The position numbers and the translations under genes were made by a program. The notes beneath the pieces were generated by a model. The model was not told where the DNA came from and did no database searches. It worked only from the letters and a program-made list of their open reading frames with translations. From Ambrosia x helenae (Eukaryota > Streptophyta > Magnoliopsida > Asterales > Asteraceae), in assembly GCA_030844895.1 (NCBI GenBank), contig CM061229.1, forward strand, positions 106,700,975 through 106,764,974: a DNA stretch of 64,000 nucleotides. Direction: 5' to 3'. Positions within the stretch are counted from its first letter, which is position 1; every line of letters starts with the position of its first letter. Shown here in pieces: positions 1 to 12,654 of this stretch.

Positions 1-1763
1 GTATATATATAAAACATAATAATATTTTATTAAATGCCTACAATAAATCAGATCATTTAGTGATATCTACTTATTTCTGTGTTTTAAATTGAGGTGTGAA
101 CGTATAACAATATTTGATATAAAGTTTTAAAGTAATAACGTTGAAATTAATTTTTTTATGTTAATATGTCTCGTAAATTTGTTCTTGGACTACCAACTGA
201 TGTAAATTTGTATAATAAGTATTGAAGAGGACGTTAACAAAGGATATATAGACGCTGAGATAACAATGACTTTGTGCCAAACACTAAAAAGTGACTTTAC
301 ATTTCAGGTCCACATTTGACCTTCATCTATATGAAATGGACTTCTTCGCGTATAAAGCTTCTCATACTTAATATAAGATCGTGTGGCTATATACACAACG
401 TGTATTATTGTATATATGTATACAAGTCGTATACATTCACATCACATGACAAAGATGGCATTCTCTGACGTATCTATGATGTGTACAGGTGTATACTTGA
501 TATACAAGTGTATACTGGTCATATAGCTAACATTCTGTTGAAAACCAGGACTTGTATAGTGTACAAGGGTTGTATAAGACATTCCATGACCTCGTGTATG
601 AGGCGTATACATTGACGGAGCTACTTACAAAGTGTCGGTGTCAACCGACACCATTCTTTTTTGCGTTTCATATAGCACGTATGATTATCAAATTCCGCAC
701 GACACCAATCTTTTTTTACGATTGACATTAATGATTTTATGAAAAGAAAATTTGACCACATTTTTCATTGTTTTTATGGGAAAAATTATATATACTTTTA
801 TTAAATAAAAAAGTATATAAACGTCTTGCCATATAAAAAAATTATAGTTTTAGTAATTAAACCTAACTAGTGGGCGTTGCGCAACTGTTTAGCATGTTTA
901 TTAGCGAATAGATAAATCACAACGCTGCTGAGTGTATAATCTGAATGTTATGATCAGTTTTGTTATATGTTTCTAAACAGCTTGCCAAAACAGAATCATT
1001 AACAGAAAGCGCCATCAGGACATAAAGAACTTAGGATACCAAAAGTCATACTAAACAAAAGGCGCAAAAGTTATGCGGCACGATAGTTAAAAACAGTAAC
1101 AGCAAATAACATTTTTGCAACAGAGATCATAGAGAAGTCAGGATAGCGACATGTATGATAAATTAAAAAATGTGCCAAATAAACATTCAGTTGCGACATG
1201 TATGATAAACAAAAAAAGGCGCCAAAGAAATATGATTTCTGAATTTTTTTAGAAGTAATTCACAAGATCCCGCACTCATCTTTCTTAGGTACAACTTTTC
1301 TAGATATAACAAAAGAAGTGCATTTGAATATCTGATTGGATCTACCCCCTTTTAGAAAAGATCAAGAATCAGTTCTGTTACTTATGTGTTGGATCATCCA
1401 AAGCATTCATTGTATGTCACCCAATTTTTCCCCATAAAATCATCAAATGTTTAATATTGGCCCTGCTGTAAAGGTGGATGTCAGCAACTACACAACACCT
1501 ACTACTCATCCAACTGTGACTATAAATAAAATAGGTACATCAATTCATCTTTTGTGTGATGCATATTACCTCTGCAACATGAATCACCCACATACTGGTA
1601 TTACCAAATGGCTATTTTAGTGTGATGAATTATCCCAAACTTTCACTTTAGGCTACACAGTTTTTGTTAAATAAAGCACCAAAATATTTAAAATTGGCTC
1701 TACTGTAATTGCACACACTGGACCGAATAATAAACCGGCCTAAACCACATAACAACATGGAAT
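1..1763. other. AT-rich intergenic sequence, no gene seen
   Basis: No long frame and no recognisable protein similarity on either strand. Positions 395-620 are rich in short GTATAC and GTGTATAC motifs. Positions 632-651 form a perfect 8-bp stem with a 4-base loop (GTGTCGGT / ACCGACAC). Nothing ties these to a known element. Confidence 0.6.
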
Positions 1764-2180
1764 ATTTCAAACTGAATTAATAAAGAAAGTTTCCAGTGGT
1801 TCGCTACACATCTACGGTTCTACGCATAAATATTCTCAAGGCGATTTGTCTAGCCTCACCTCATTGCACCTATACGGTTCTACGCCTAAATATTTTCAAG
1901 GCGATTTGTCAAGCATTTCAAACTGAATTAATAAGGCATCTACCGCTCTACGCCTAAATATTCTCAAGCCAATTTGTCTAGCCTCACCTCACTGCACCTA
2001 TACGGCTCTACGCCTAAATATTTTCAAGGCGATTTGTCAAGCATTTCAAACTGAATTAATAAGGCATCTACCGCTCTACGCCTAAATATTCTCAAGCCAA
2101 TTTGTCTAGCCTCACCTCACTGCACCTATACGGCTCTACGCCTAAATACTTTCAAGGCGTTTTTTCTAGCCTCACCTAAT
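1764..2180. repeat. Tandem repeat, about 128-bp unit with an internal half-unit
   Basis: The block beginning ATTTCAAACTGAATTAATAA recurs at 1764, 1915 and 2043 (spacing 151, then 128). Each unit holds two versions of a roughly 50-bp half-unit built on CTCTACGCCTAAATATT followed by CTCAAG or TTCAAG and GATTTGTC. The array stops about 50 bp short of the Tekay insertion at 2232. Confidence 0.85.
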
Positions 2181-2231
2181 TCAAGAAATATTAAGATTAC
2201 TACTTGACCCATCTTTTCTATCCACCCTTTT

Positions 2232-4874
2232 TGTCACACCCTCAAAATCCACTTGCGGAGTTTTACCGCGAGGCGCATGACAAACCAGGATCCAAACCAA
2301 CGATCACAATAAACAAATCTAAATGAATAAAAATGCAATTTCAAACATAGTTTAAAATCCCGTTTACAGCGGAAGCTTATTCAAAACAATTATTCAATAA
2401 TAAACCAATGTTCAATGTTTGTAAAATCATGCAACTCTAGCTAGACGCCGTGCAGACGCGTGCGCCCTAGTTCCATTCGTGCTACCTTAGCGACCTGAGA
2501 AAACATGTAAAAGTTTACGTCAGCACAAAAATGCTGGTGAGTTTACAGGTTTTGTATCCAAGTACCAAGTCCACCTGTCCATACTATAATAAATCGAAAA
2601 CCAGTATACGCTAGCTAGGCGTACGTTTTGTTACTACCACGATTGGAAAACCATTACTAACACGAATACCAGATGTTGTGCCCGAAAAGTACCAGTTGTT
2701 CCTGTTGTTCCTGTTTGAGACAATATGCACTCGCCCGGCCTCCAAGCCGACGAGCGGGGTTGGTCACTCCCAATAGCGCTATTCACATTTCCCCGTTGTG
2801 CAAACCCGCACATTCATGGTTCCCCCCGGGACTTCCAAAGATCGTGTAGTACACAATAGAAACCCATAGTATGACAGTAGTTACCAAATAATCGTTTTAA
2901 CACATGTTTTCTCCCCCGAAAGTATAAAACCAGTTTAAAAGAGGGGCCGTAAACTCACCTTAAGTTGCGTTTCTCCTTAACCCGAGTAAACTCAGCTGCT
3001 ATGCTAGTCCCGTAAAGCGGCGACCTAACATATGACAGTTACAAGTACTTAGACTAATAACCCGCAGGTTAATTAGTCCCTAGATGTCCAGACCATAACC
3101 AAGTTCGTTTGAAAACACCGTGACTGTTTGACTGACCCAAAGTACAAGACTCGACATCCCATTGGTGACCGAGACTCCCCGTGTTGTGTTTACGCTCCAA
3201 AACATACAATAACGCAATTACACTTAACATACGTTAACGCACAACAAGTCCTAGCACATAGTTCACGTATCACCGAATTTCATCCAGACATATGTTACTA
3301 AGTTATTATATATGTTACGAGGTTCCTAGCATGTTACTACATGTCAAATCGGGTCTCGGAATGCTAATTTACACTTACAGCAGCAGTACACGCGATTAGG
3401 AAACGTAAACTAGCATTTAGGACTGATTGCATATACAAACTAGCAATTAGGGCTAATTGCATATAGAAACTAGCAATTAGGGCTAATTGCATGTAAAAAC
3501 TAGCAATTAGGGCTAATTGCATGTAAAAACTAGCAATTAGGGCTGATTGCATGTAAAACTAGCAATTAGGGCTAATCACCCTAATGTCACACGAGTAGGC
3601 TTCTACTCGCATGAGTTATAGGCGATTAGCACCCTACTCGCCTATAACATAGGCGATTAGGAATGCTACTCCCCTGTAACCTTGCTGTTCCGGTTTTTCG
3701 CGCGTTTAACGCTCCAAATCAGATCCAGAACGTGTGTAACCACCCAATATCATCCCAAACACTATCCTAAACATGTTTAACCCAAAATCCTTCGTTTAAC
3801 CTCGTATAATCAGTCCTGCATGCAACCAAGTAATCCAAACACCATTCACATAGCATGCAACATCATACTAACACGCGTAATCATAACCCTAATATCCAAT
3901 TACTGAGATTTCTATCATCATACTATCAATATCAATTCTGATCTAACATAATAACATATCAAACCATCGTCATGAATCATAAAAATCCTAGCTTTCTAAT
4001 CATACACACCCATAACGCATGTATATTAGTTATAATCCGATTAACAACCCTTATTAACGATTTTCAGAAAGCTTTTTCGTTTAAGAACAGGTCTGGACCA
4101 TTAGGGATTGATTAAAAACGTTTATAAAGATTTATGGATGAAAACCAAACCTTAGGATTATGAAAGAATGATGATTCAAGCTTGAAACCTTGTGTTTTGA
4201 TCAAAAATCGCCTTCCAGAGGTTGTTTATGTGTTGGGGGGGTTATGGGACGACTAGGGTTTGTATAATGAAGTTTAGGAGGTTAAGTATGGTATTTATAG
4301 TCGTTTTTAGTCGTCCAGCCCGTAACTAGCGATTGTGCAGCCCTTACACGCGATTAGGGCTGCTAATCGCATGAAAGTTCACACAATTAGGCCTAATCGC
4401 ATGAACCTTCACACGAGTAGGCCCCTAATCGCCTTAATGTCCCTACTCGCCTCCCCTATAGGTGATTAGGCTTCCTAATCGCCTATAGGGGTTAGTTTCG
4501 TGTGTTTCGCGCGTTAAACCCCGTTTTAACATATGTTAACACATATTCACGTACCGACAAGTCACATAATGATTATAAACACGTAACACAAGTAAATACA
4601 CATGTTCACACTCGTTCACCAATTCCCGGGACTCGAGACTCGTACGTTCCGTATGCCCTGACGATCCTACAAATCGTCACCGTTTGTACACTTGGTTAAG
4701 GACCGACATCTAATGAACCTCTAGACCAACATCCAATGTCCCTCTAGACTAAACCGATAGTTCCCGAACCATAACCCGACTTAACTAACCCAGTTAAGTA
4801 CAATATACGCGTGACTCGCTAAGGTAGACTTTCATCTAGACAACGTTGTTAACCAGAATTTGCGGGGTGTCACA
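2232..4874 (-). repeat. 3' LTR of Tekay-1
   Basis: Direct repeat of 10234-12654 plus 23068-23230. It starts TGTCACACCC and ends GGTGTCACA, 2643 bp. It keeps a stretch near 4350-4410, with alternating CGATTAGG/CTAATCGC motifs, that is deleted in the 5' LTR. It contains the minisatellite at about 3410-3590. Confidence 0.93.
3410..3590. repeat. 29-bp minisatellite inside Tekay-1 LTR
   Basis: Five to six tandem copies of a unit with core CTAGCAATTAGGGCTAATTG. The core is itself an imperfect inverted repeat (CAATTAG / CTAATTG). The same array is at about 11410-11580 in the other LTR. The younger Tekay-2 LTRs lack this A/T version and have instead related CGATTAGG...CTAATCGC units (13815-13990, 21697-21870). 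Any short frame running through it is a repeat artefact. Confidence 0.85.
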
Positions 4875-5035
4875 TCATCCCCACGTTAAAAGAATTTTCG
4901 TCCCGAAAATTGCACTAGTACCAAAAAGAACAAAAGAAGTAACGAAGAAAATAAACAAAAGATAGGAACCAAAAGAGAGATTTACCCGAGTTGTCACATC
5001 ATCCCCACGTTAAAAGGAATCTCGCCCCGAGATTC
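4875..5035 (-). promoter_or_regulatory. Duplicated polypurine tract module with hairpins (Tekay-1)
   Basis: On the minus strand a purine-rich tract (complement of TCATCCCCACGT) abuts the 3' LTR at 4875-4886. This is the expected plus-strand primer. The LTR-end-plus-tract string TGTCACATCATCCCCACGT is repeated at 4992-5010. Each copy is followed by a perfect 8-bp-stem, 3-base-loop hairpin with a different sequence: 4893-4911 (AATTTTCG / CGAAAATT) and 5017-5035 (GAATCTCG / CGAGATTC). The pol stop codon lies in the second hairpin. Confidence 0.8.
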
Positions 5036-8000
5036 ATTCAGCTGCAGAAGAGACATGTCTCGACTCGAACGCTTCCTTAGGAAAAAGATGAGGATACTTA
5101 GACTTCATCTGATCCTCCCGTTCCCACGTATATTCCGGTCCCCGGTTCGAGTTCCACCGAACCTTAACGATACGAATCTTGCTGTGACGTAGGCTACGAA
5201 TCTTGTAATCAAGGATCTCCACAGGTTCTTCCACAATCCGAAGACGATCATCAACCTTGATCTCTTCTAGTGGAACGATGAGAGACTCGTCAGCCAGACA
5301 CTTCTTCAAGTTTGACACGTGAAAGACGTTATGTACGTTACCGAGCTCCGTCGGTAAATCAAGACGATATGCCACCGGCCCAATCCGTTCCAGGATCGTA
5401 AATGGGCTGACATACCGCGGATTGAGTTTGCCACGCTTCCCAAAGCGTATGACGCCCTTCCACGGTGAGACTTTTAGAAGTACTTTGTCATTGACTTGGA
5501 ATTCCAATGGTTTGCGACGCTGATCGGCATAACTCTTTTGCCGGTCCCGTGCCGCTGCCAATCGGTTACGAATCTGTACGATCTTTTCCGAAGTTTCGTA
5601 CACTAGTTCAGGCCCAGTGAGTTGACTCTCACCCACTTCAGCCCAACAAAGAGGAGAACGGCATTTCCGTCCGTACAGTGCTTCGAACGGAGCCGCCTTG
5701 ATGCTCGTGTGATAACTGTTATTGTACGAGAATTCTACTAACGGCAGATGAGCTTCCCAACCCTTGCCAAAATCGATCACACATGCCCGCAGCATGTCCT
5801 CTAAAGTTTGAATCGTGCGCTCACTCTGACCGTCAGTCTGTGGATGATAAGCCGTACTCATGTCTAGTTGGGTACCCAAAGCCTTGTGCAAGGACTTCCA
5901 GAAGTGAGAAGTAAAATGGGAGTCGCGATCCGAGATAATAGAAACTGGTACCCGTGCTTAGAAACAACTTCCTTCAAGTAAAGACGAGCCAAACGATCCA
6001 TGGTGTCGGTCTCCTTAATAGCAAGAAAATGGGCTGATTTCGTCAACCGATCGACAATCACCCATATCTTGTCATTCCCGCTTGGTGATTTAGGAAGTTG
6101 TGTGACAAAATCCATAGTAATCCGTTCCCATTTCCATTCCGGAATTTCAGGTTGTTGCAAGAGGCCCGACGGTTTCTGGTATTCCACCTTGACCTTAGCA
6201 TAGGTCAAGCATTTGCTCACGTATGAGGCTATATCCGACCTCATGTTTGGCCACCAGTAAAGCATCTTCAGATCTTGGTACATCTTATCCGAACCAGGAT
6301 GAATAGAATACCGGGACTTATGAGCCTCATCAAGGACAAGCTCCCGTAGTCCCCCGAATAAAGGAACCCATATGCGTTCTGCGAAGTAGTGCAGGCCATC
6401 AGGCCTTCGCTCGAGGTGCTTGTCGGCACCGTGCATAGTTTCAGCTTTAAGGTTTTCCTCCTTCAAAGCTTCCAACTGAGCAGAACGGAGTTGATCAGGT
6501 AAGGATGAATGAATGGTGAGCTGCAACGCCCGAACGCGACGAGGTTTAGTAGATTCCTTCCTGCTCAAGGCGTCTGCTACAACATTCGCCTTGCCAGGAT
6601 GGTACTTAATGGCACAATCATAGTCGTTCAGAAGTTCAATCCAACGACGCTGCCGTATGTTCAAATGTTGTTAGTCGAAAATATGTTGGAGACTCTTGTG
6701 ATCGGTGTAGATGGTGCATTTGGTACCGTACAAGTAATGTCTCCAAATTTTCAACGCGAAAACCACTGCACCCAACTCCAGGTCATGAGTTGTGTAGTTC
6801 TTCTCGTGCACTTTGAGTTGACGAGAAGCATATGCAATTACCTTCTCGCGTTGCATCAACACGCAACCGAGACCATGAATAGAAGCATCACAGTAAACAA
6901 CAAAATCATCAGGACCCTCAGGTAAAGACAAAATAGGAGCCGAACACAGTTTAGACTTCAGTTCTTCAAACGCTGACTCTTGTGGTTCACCCCAGTCGAA
7001 TTTCCTATCCTTCTGCGTGAGAGTGGTGAGGGGTTGAGCAATCTTCGAGAACCCCTGAATGAAACGACGATAGTAGCCCGCAAGGCCTAGGAATTGCCGC
7101 ACCTCAGTTGGCGTCTTTGGTGCTCCCCAGTCCTTGATCGCTTCGATTTTAGCTGGATCGACATGAATCCCTAGTTCATTAACCACATGTCCTAGGAATT
7201 GAACTTCGCGTAACCAAAAGTCACACTTTGAAAACTTGGCGTAAAGTTGTTCCCGTCGCAAGAGTTCCAAAACTAACCGCAGATGTTCCCCGTGTTCGGT
7301 CTGGTTCTTAGAGTAGATCAGAATGTCATCAATAAACACAATGACGAATTTGTCAAGATATGGTTTACAGACGCGGTTCATCAAGTCCATGAAAACCGCC
7401 GGTGCGTTCGTGAGACCGAAGGGCATGACCAAGAATTCGAAATGGCCATAACGTGTTCGAAAGGCAGTCTTGGCAACGTCAGCCTCCCTGACGCGCAGCT
7501 GGTGATAACCGGACCTCAAGTCGATCTTGGAATAAAAACTAGAACCCTGAAGCTGGTCGAATAGATCATCAATACGTGGAAGATGGTAACGGTTCTTGAC
7601 GGTCAATTTGTTCAGTTCTCTATAGTCCACACACAATCGGAAACTTCCATCCTTCTTCTTAACAAATAGAATCGGGGCTCCCCAAGGGGAAGAACTTGGC
7701 CGGATGAAACCCTTGTCCAAGAGTTCCTGTAACTGACTAGACAATTCCTGCATCTCGGGAGGTGCAAGACGGTAGGGGGCCCGAGCAATAGGAGCAGCCC
7801 CTGGTACAAGATCAATACTGAACTCGACTTGACGATGAGGAGGAAGACCAGATAAATCATCGGGAAAAACATCAGGAAACTCGCGTACCACCGGAATATC
7901 GTCGATCTTCTTCTCATCACTAGAGGAAACAGATAAAAGCGCCAAAACGGCTGGATAACCCTTTCGAAGACACTTAAGGGCTTTCATGCTAGAGATGATG

Positions 8001-9677
8001 TTTAGCGGAACACCACCCTTGATACCGTACACAGAAAGGAATTCTCCATCAGGGAGAGGAATCCGAATAACCTTATCGTAACAGACAATCTCCGCGCGAT
8101 ACAAAGATAACCAATCCATTCCTACCACAACGTCAAAACTACCCAAAGGTACCGGCATAAGGTCGATGGGGAACGATAAACCCGACAACTCTAATTGACA
8201 CTCCCGAAGGACACTAGTAGCTTCAATCGTTTTACCGTCAGCCAATTCAATAATATACTTGGTCTCTAATGGTACGGGTACTACATCTAGCAGTCGACTA
8301 ACATCCATGGATACAAAACTCTTGTCGGCACCAGAATCAAATAACACGCTAACAGAACGATTATTGAGAAGAAACGTACCGGTGACTGTGTCAGGGTCCT
8401 GTCTAGCCTCAGCGGCTCCAATGACGAAGGCACGTGCATTTCTGCCGCCGCCCCCGTTGTTCCCATTACCGTTGTTTCCACCTTGCTTCAATTTTGGGCA
8501 ATCCTTCTTGTAATGCCCAGTGTCACCACAGTTGTAGCACCCTTGTCTTCCTGTAGTCCCTTGAGTAGTCGGAGCTGAGTTGTTAGTCGGAGCCTGAGTC
8601 GATGGAAGTGTAACCCGACAATCTTTAGCATAATGCCCTGTTCGCTGGCAACGGTGACAACGGTTACTGTCGCAGTTCCCTTGATGATGGCGTCCACACT
8701 TGTTGCATTTGGGAAGTTTTCCCGCATAACCACCCTGCTTGTTACCCGAAGAAGAAGAAGAACCCCCATTGTCGAACCTCTTATTCTGCTGTGCTGGCCC
8801 AGATCCCTTCCCGTCATTTTCCCACTTGCGCTTGTTGTTCTCTGGGGCCTTAACAGTCGAACCCTTCGCAGGCAAAATACCCTCATTCACCTTTAAGTTG
8901 GTCATCCTATGTGCCGATCGGACTACCTCTGCATACGTAGGATGATTTCCCGCAGCCACTAACCCTGCAATTTCCGGTACTAACCCCGAGACATAGTGTT
9001 CAATCCTACGGTACTCTGGCACATGCAGATCGGGACACAGCACTGCCAACTCATTCCGCCTCACAGTATACTTCTCAATTTCCGACCCAGTCATCTTGAG
9101 GTTCCACACCTCATGCTCCAGCTTCTGTACCTCTTCCCTCGGACAATACTCACGCTTCAGCAACTGTACAAAATTCTCCCATGGCATAGCATATGCCTCC
9201 CCAATACCCATATTCTGGGTGATGCCATTCCACCAAGTCAATGCCACATCCTGGAATAACGCAGCAGCATACTTTACCCGATCTTCTGGGAGACAGTTAC
9301 ACATCAGAAATACTGACTCCACTTTCTCCAACCACCTAAGCAAGCTCACCGCACCCTCAGTGCCAGAGAATTCCTGGGGCTTACAGTCCCGGAACATCTT
9401 GTAGGTGCACATGGGTGGGGGTGGGTCAACAGGACCACCTGAAATGAAACGTATGAGAGACCATGAATAACGTAAACAAGGTTCACCAATGAGGCAAAGA
9501 AAATGGATAAATCAACTTACCACCACCGTTGTGCCCTAACTGAAAGGCAGCTTGGAGCAAGTTGTTCAGATCAGCCTGCGATAGGTTAATACCTCCACCA
9601 CGACCACCAGCACCACCGCGACCACCACCACGTCCACCATTGCGACCACCTCCACGTCCTCCTCGTACTCCAGACAT
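5034..9677 (-). pseudogene. Tekay-1 gag-pol polyprotein, broken
   Basis: Encodes capsid, protease, reverse transcriptase/RNase H and integrase for replication of the element. Exon 1 (9677-9521) is an RGG-rich Gag start. After the probable intron, the frame from 9412 holds the capsid domain (about 1-180), one short and two good CCHC knuckles (about 236-305, e.g. CYNCGDTGHYKKDC), protease DSGA (359-362), RT with FIDD (693-696) and RNase H (DAS near 842). A TAA at 6671-6673 interrupts RNase H. Integrase then follows with its zinc-binding part and EWKWERITMDF, but a C run at 5951-5953 is one base shorter than in Tekay-2 and shifts the frame. The 5891-5034 frame gives the integrase end and a chromodomain-like tail (VKVRWNSNRGPEYTWE). 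RT also has His610 where Tekay-2 has Pro. Two lesions make it inactive as written. Confidence 0.92.
9439..9520 (-). other. Probable 82-nt intron in gag of Tekay-1
   Basis: On the minus strand the Gag exon ends ...GGTGGTG and is followed by GTAAGT. The 82-nt stretch ends in a pyrimidine-rich TTTCATTTCAG. Removing it joins 9521 to 9438 in phase 1 and brings the RGG-rich start into frame with PPPPMCTYKMF and the capsid. Without removal the first frame stops at 9483. The same length, sites and phase occur in Tekay-2. Seen: splice-site consensus and frame. Inferred: actual splicing. Confidence 0.7.
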
Positions 9678-10233
9678 GATTCTGGCAGAAAGAACGAGAA
9701 AATTTAGTTTCGCAGCTAAAGATAACCACTAATGTTCACAAGATCAAAGCTAGATCCAATCCAGGACTATCCCCTCAAACCCAGAGCTCACTAGGGCTTC
9801 CATGCATTTCGGTTTATGATTTTGTGTGCACCCAAAATGATAAACCGCTCTACATGGTCCTCCAAGTGTTCTCCTAGTTCAAAGTTTAAATCACCGAACA
9901 TAGACTCTTAGCTACACACCGTAATACTACGATAGTTTATGACAAGTGTTTCTATTGGAATGCGAAAGGGAGATATCCGAGCCTTGGACAAATCTCAAGA
10001 GCACACGAGTTACTCCAATAGACTACACTGCCTAGAAAACAAGTAACCCAACCTAAGATAGAACGGATGATGTAACGTAGAAAGACCAACGATTTAGAGA
10101 CACCCCGACAAGACCTTACGTAAACCACTATAACGTTTAGTACCATGTGATCGTCTAGTGTGTGCGACTCGGCTATAGACTAGACTCTACATGCAGTCCT
10201 AGTTCACTATAACCATTGGCTCTGATACCAATC
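9678..10233 (-). promoter_or_regulatory. Tekay-1 leader with tRNA-iMet primer binding site
   Basis: Untranslated leader between 5' LTR and gag. The primer binding site is 10217-10230. Its minus-strand reading TGGTATCAGAGCCA matches the initiator methionine tRNA 3' end, three bases from the LTR boundary at 10234. I see no coding sequence here. Confidence 0.85.
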
Positions 10234-12654
10234 TGTCACACCCTCAAAATCCACTTGCGGAGTTTTACCGCGAGGCGCATGACAAACCAGGATCCAAACC
10301 AACGATCACAATAAACAAATCTAAATGAATAAAAATGCAATTTCAAAACATAGTTTAAAATCCCGTTTACAGCGGAAGCTTATTCAAAAACAATTATTCA
10401 ATAATAAACCAATGTTCAATGTTTGTAAAATCATGCAACTCTAGCTAGACGCCGTGCAGACGCGTGCGCCCTAGTTCCATTCGTGCTACCTTAGCGACCT
10501 GAGAAAACATGTAAAAGTTTACGTCAGCACAAAAATGCTGGTGAGTTTACAGGTTTTGTATCCAAGTACCAAGTCCACCTGTCCATACTATAATAAATCG
10601 AAAACCAGTATACGCTAGCTAGGCGTACGTTTTGTTACTACCACGATTGGAAAACCATTACTAACACGAATACCAGATGTTGTGCCCGAAAAGTACCAGT
10701 TGTTCCTGTTGTTCCTGTTTGAGACAATATGCACTCGCCCGGCCCTCCAAGCCGACGAGCGGGGTTGGTCACTCCCAATAGCGCTATTCACATTTCCCCG
10801 TTGTGCAAACCCGCACATTCATGGTTCCCCCGGGACTTCCAAAGATCGTGTAGTACACAATAGAAACCCATAGTATGACAGTAGTTACCAAATAATCGTT
10901 TTAACACATGTTTTCTCCCCCGAAAGTATAAAACCAGTTTAAAAGAGGGGCCGTAAACTCACCTTAAGTTGCGTTTCTCCTTAACCCGAGTAAACTCAGC
11001 TGCTATGCTAGTCCCGTAAAGCGGCGACCTAACATATGACAGTTACAAGTACTTAGACTAATAACCCGCAGGTTAATTAGTCCCTAGATGTCCAGACCAT
11101 AACCAAGTTCGTTTGAAAACACCGTGACTGTTTGACTGACCCAAAGTACAAGACTCGACATCCCATTGGTGACCCGAGACTCCCCGTGTTGTGTTTACGC
11201 TCCAAAACATACAATAACGCAATTACACTTAACATACGTTAACGCACAACAAGTCCTAGCACATAGTTCACGTATCACCGAATTTCATCCAGACATATGT
11301 TACTAAGTTATTATATATGTTACGAGGTTCCTAGCATGTTACTACATGTCAAATCGGGTCTCGGAATGCTAATTTACACTTACAGCAGCAGTACACGCGA
11401 TTAGGAAACGTAAAACTAGCATTTAGGACTGATTGCATATACAAACTAGCAATTAGGCTAATTGCATATAGAAACTAGCAATTAGGGCTAATTGCATGTA
11501 AAAACTAGCAATTAGGGCTAATTGCATGTAAAAACTAGCAATTAGGGCTGATTGCATGTAAAACTAGCAATTAGGGCTAATCACCCTAATGTCACACGAG
11601 TAGGCTTCTACTCGCATGAGTTATAGGCGATTAGCACCCTACTCGCCTATAACATAGGCGATTAGGAATGCTACTCGCCTGTAACCTTGCTGTTTCGGTT
11701 TTTCGCGCGTTTAACGCTCCAAATCAGATCCAGAACGTGTGTAACCACCCAATATCATCCCAAACACTATCCTAAACATGTTTAACCCAAAATCCTTCGT
11801 TTAACCTCGTATAATCAGTCCTGCATGCAACCAAGTAATCCAAACACCATTCACATAGCATGCAACATCATACTAACACGCGTAATCATAACCCTAATAT
11901 CCAATTACTGAGATTTCTATCATCATACTATCAATATCAATTCTGATCTAACATAATAACATATCAACCCATCGTCATGAATCATAAAAATCCTAGCTTT
12001 CTAATCATACACACCCATAACGCATGTATATTAGTTATAATCCGATTAACAACCCTTATTAACGATTTTCAGAAAGCTTTTTCGTTTAAGAACAGGTCTG
12101 GACCATTAGGGATTGATTAAAAACGTTTATAAAGATTTATGGATGAAAACCAAACCTTAGGATTATGAAAGAATGATGATTCAAGCTTGAAACCTTGTGT
12201 TTTGATCAAAAATCGCCTTCCAGAGGTTGTTTATGTGTTGGGGCGGGTTATGGGACGACTAGGGTTTGTATAATGAAGTTTAGGAGGTTAAGTATGGTAT
12301 TTATAGTCGTTTTTAGTCGTCCAGCCGTAACTAGCGATTGTGCAGCCCTTACACACGAGTAGGCCCCTAATCGCCCTTAATGTCCCCTACTCGCCTCCCC
12401 TATAGGTGATTAGGCTTCCTAATCGCCTATAGGGGTTAGTTTCGTGTGTTTCGCGCGTTAAATCCCGTTTTAACATATGTTAACACATATTCACATACCG
12501 ACAAGTCACATAATGATTATAAACACGTAACACAAGTAAATACACATGTTCACACTCGTTCACCAATTCCGGGACTCGAGACTCGTACGTTCCGTATGCA
12601 CTGACGATCCTACAAATCGTCACCGTTTGTACACTTGGTTAAGGACCGACATCT
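10234..12654 (-). repeat. 5' LTR of Tekay-1, first segment (interrupted)
   Basis: Matches 2232-4874 until ...GGACCGACATCT, where Tekay-2 begins at 12655. The remainder resumes at 23068. Relative to the other LTR it lacks about 60 bp near 12350, between repeated CACACGA/CACGCGA-type motifs, which looks like a slippage or recombination deletion. Confidence 0.92.

Noticed and set aside
3364..3552. Short minus-strand frame with repeated MQLALIASFY-like peptide
   Set aside because: It is a translation of the 29-bp LTR minisatellite, not a gene.
5608..9404. Plus-strand frames opposite the Tekay and Tat pol genes
   Set aside because: They are shadows of the minus-strand polyproteins, with no domains of their own. 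The exceptions are the 56547-60719 genes, which do not overlap pol.
10217..10230. Methionine tRNA-like sequence
   Set aside because: Only the primer-binding complement of the tRNA 3' end, placed next to an LTR. No tRNA cloverleaf.
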